Below, one piece after another: positions 5,168 to 5,367 of a DNA stretch of 5,367 nucleotides. A program made the position numbers and the translations under genes. Numbering within the stretch: the stretch's first letter is position 1; each line of letters starts with the position of its first letter. A model generated the notes under the pieces. It was not told where the DNA came from, searched no databases, and saw only the letters and a list, made by a program, of their open reading frames with translations. This stretch comes from Methanomicrobiales archaeon (GTDB taxonomy: Archaea; Halobacteriota; Methanomicrobia; Methanomicrobiales; Methanoculleaceae), in assembly GCA_012510335.1 (NCBI GenBank), contig JAAZIF010000081.1, forward strand, positions 1-5,367, given 5' to 3'.

Positions 5168-5367
5168 ATGACCACCGAACCTGAGACTACCGTCGCTGAG
5201 CCCTGCCTGTGGAGAGCTCTCCTGAAGAACCGTTACATCGTCGGCTTCATCAAGTTCACCCTCCCGTTTGCCATCGGTGTGGTGCTGTTCACCGTCCTCT
5301 ACATGATCGAGCCCTACCCGCAGTTCCTGACTCTCTCGGGACTGGCAGCCGCGTATTTTTTCCCGCC
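5168..5367 (+). CDS. Integral membrane protein, N-terminal part only (possibly small multi-drug export protein family)
   Basis: The frame opens at ATG 5168 and runs off the window after 66 complete codons. An N-terminal cytoplasmic stretch of about 23 residues (TTEPETTVAEPCLWRALLKN) is followed by one clear membrane segment (about 27-45, FTLPFAIGVVLFTVLYMI), a short PYPQF turn and the start of a second segment (TLSGLAAAYFFP, from about 52). The arrangement, and a helix ending in AYFFP, recall archaeal proteins annotated as putative small multi-drug export (PF06695-like), but the diagnostic remainder is outside the window. The SD is weak (GGATGA at 5155-5160, 7 nt before the ATG); an in-frame GTG at 5153 would add five residues and has no SD. 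The membrane-protein call is firm, the family call tentative. Confidence 0.75.
   Translation, partial: MTTEPETTVAEPCLWRALLKNRYIVGFIKFTLPFAIGVVLFTVLYMIEPYPQFLTLSGLAAAYFFP

Overview
The window looks like chromosomal DNA from a high-GC methanogenic euryarchaeon, most likely of the order Methanomicrobiales (Methanoculleus-like). This is inferred from archaeal-type gene families, AT-rich box A elements 25-40 nt upstream of starts with no Shine-Dalgarno (SD) site at one gene and SD sites at others, a pyruvate kinase with the potassium-independent residue signature, and a CbiA/CfbB amidotransferase used for corrinoids and coenzyme F430. No sequence search was possible, so the taxon is inference.

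Layout, left to right. (1) Positions 1-1020, minus strand: the first 340 residues of a cobyrinate / Ni-sirohydrochlorin a,c-diamide synthase, whose C-terminus lies outside the window. (2) Positions 1021-1399: an unusually long divergent intergenic region with a box A for the synthase, two small hairpins, a 14-bp perfect palindrome and the SD site of pyk. (3) Positions 1400-2899, plus strand: complete pyruvate kinase. (4) Positions 2909-3457, minus strand: a polytopic membrane protein of the CTP-dependent dolichol kinase / SEC59-VTE5 type, converging on pyk with 9 nt between stops. (5) Positions 3458-3533: a compact divergent promoter region with a repeated 10-mer on each side of an AT-rich core. 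(6) Positions 3534-4724, plus strand: a protein resembling DUF885-type HExxPGHH metallopeptidases in which both motif histidines presumed to bind metal are replaced (SEGYPGRH). (7) Positions 4681-4968, minus strand: an unrecognised 95-residue protein overlapping the preceding gene tail-to-tail by 44 nt. (8) Positions 4967-5137, plus strand: a candidate 56-residue protein whose ATG overlaps the divergent ATG of gene 7. (9) From 5168, plus strand: the start of a membrane protein cut by the window end.

The genes do not form one pathway. Strand changes nearly every gene, so most are probably monocistronic; the only plausible co-transcribed pair is the 56-residue ORF with the terminal membrane protein. 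Themes are tetrapyrrole cofactor synthesis, lower glycolysis and lipid or isoprenoid phosphorylation. The points most worth attention are the altered active-site motif of the peptidase-like protein, the small ORF at 4967-5137, and the structured intergenic region before pyk. I see no mobile element, CRISPR array, tRNA or rRNA.
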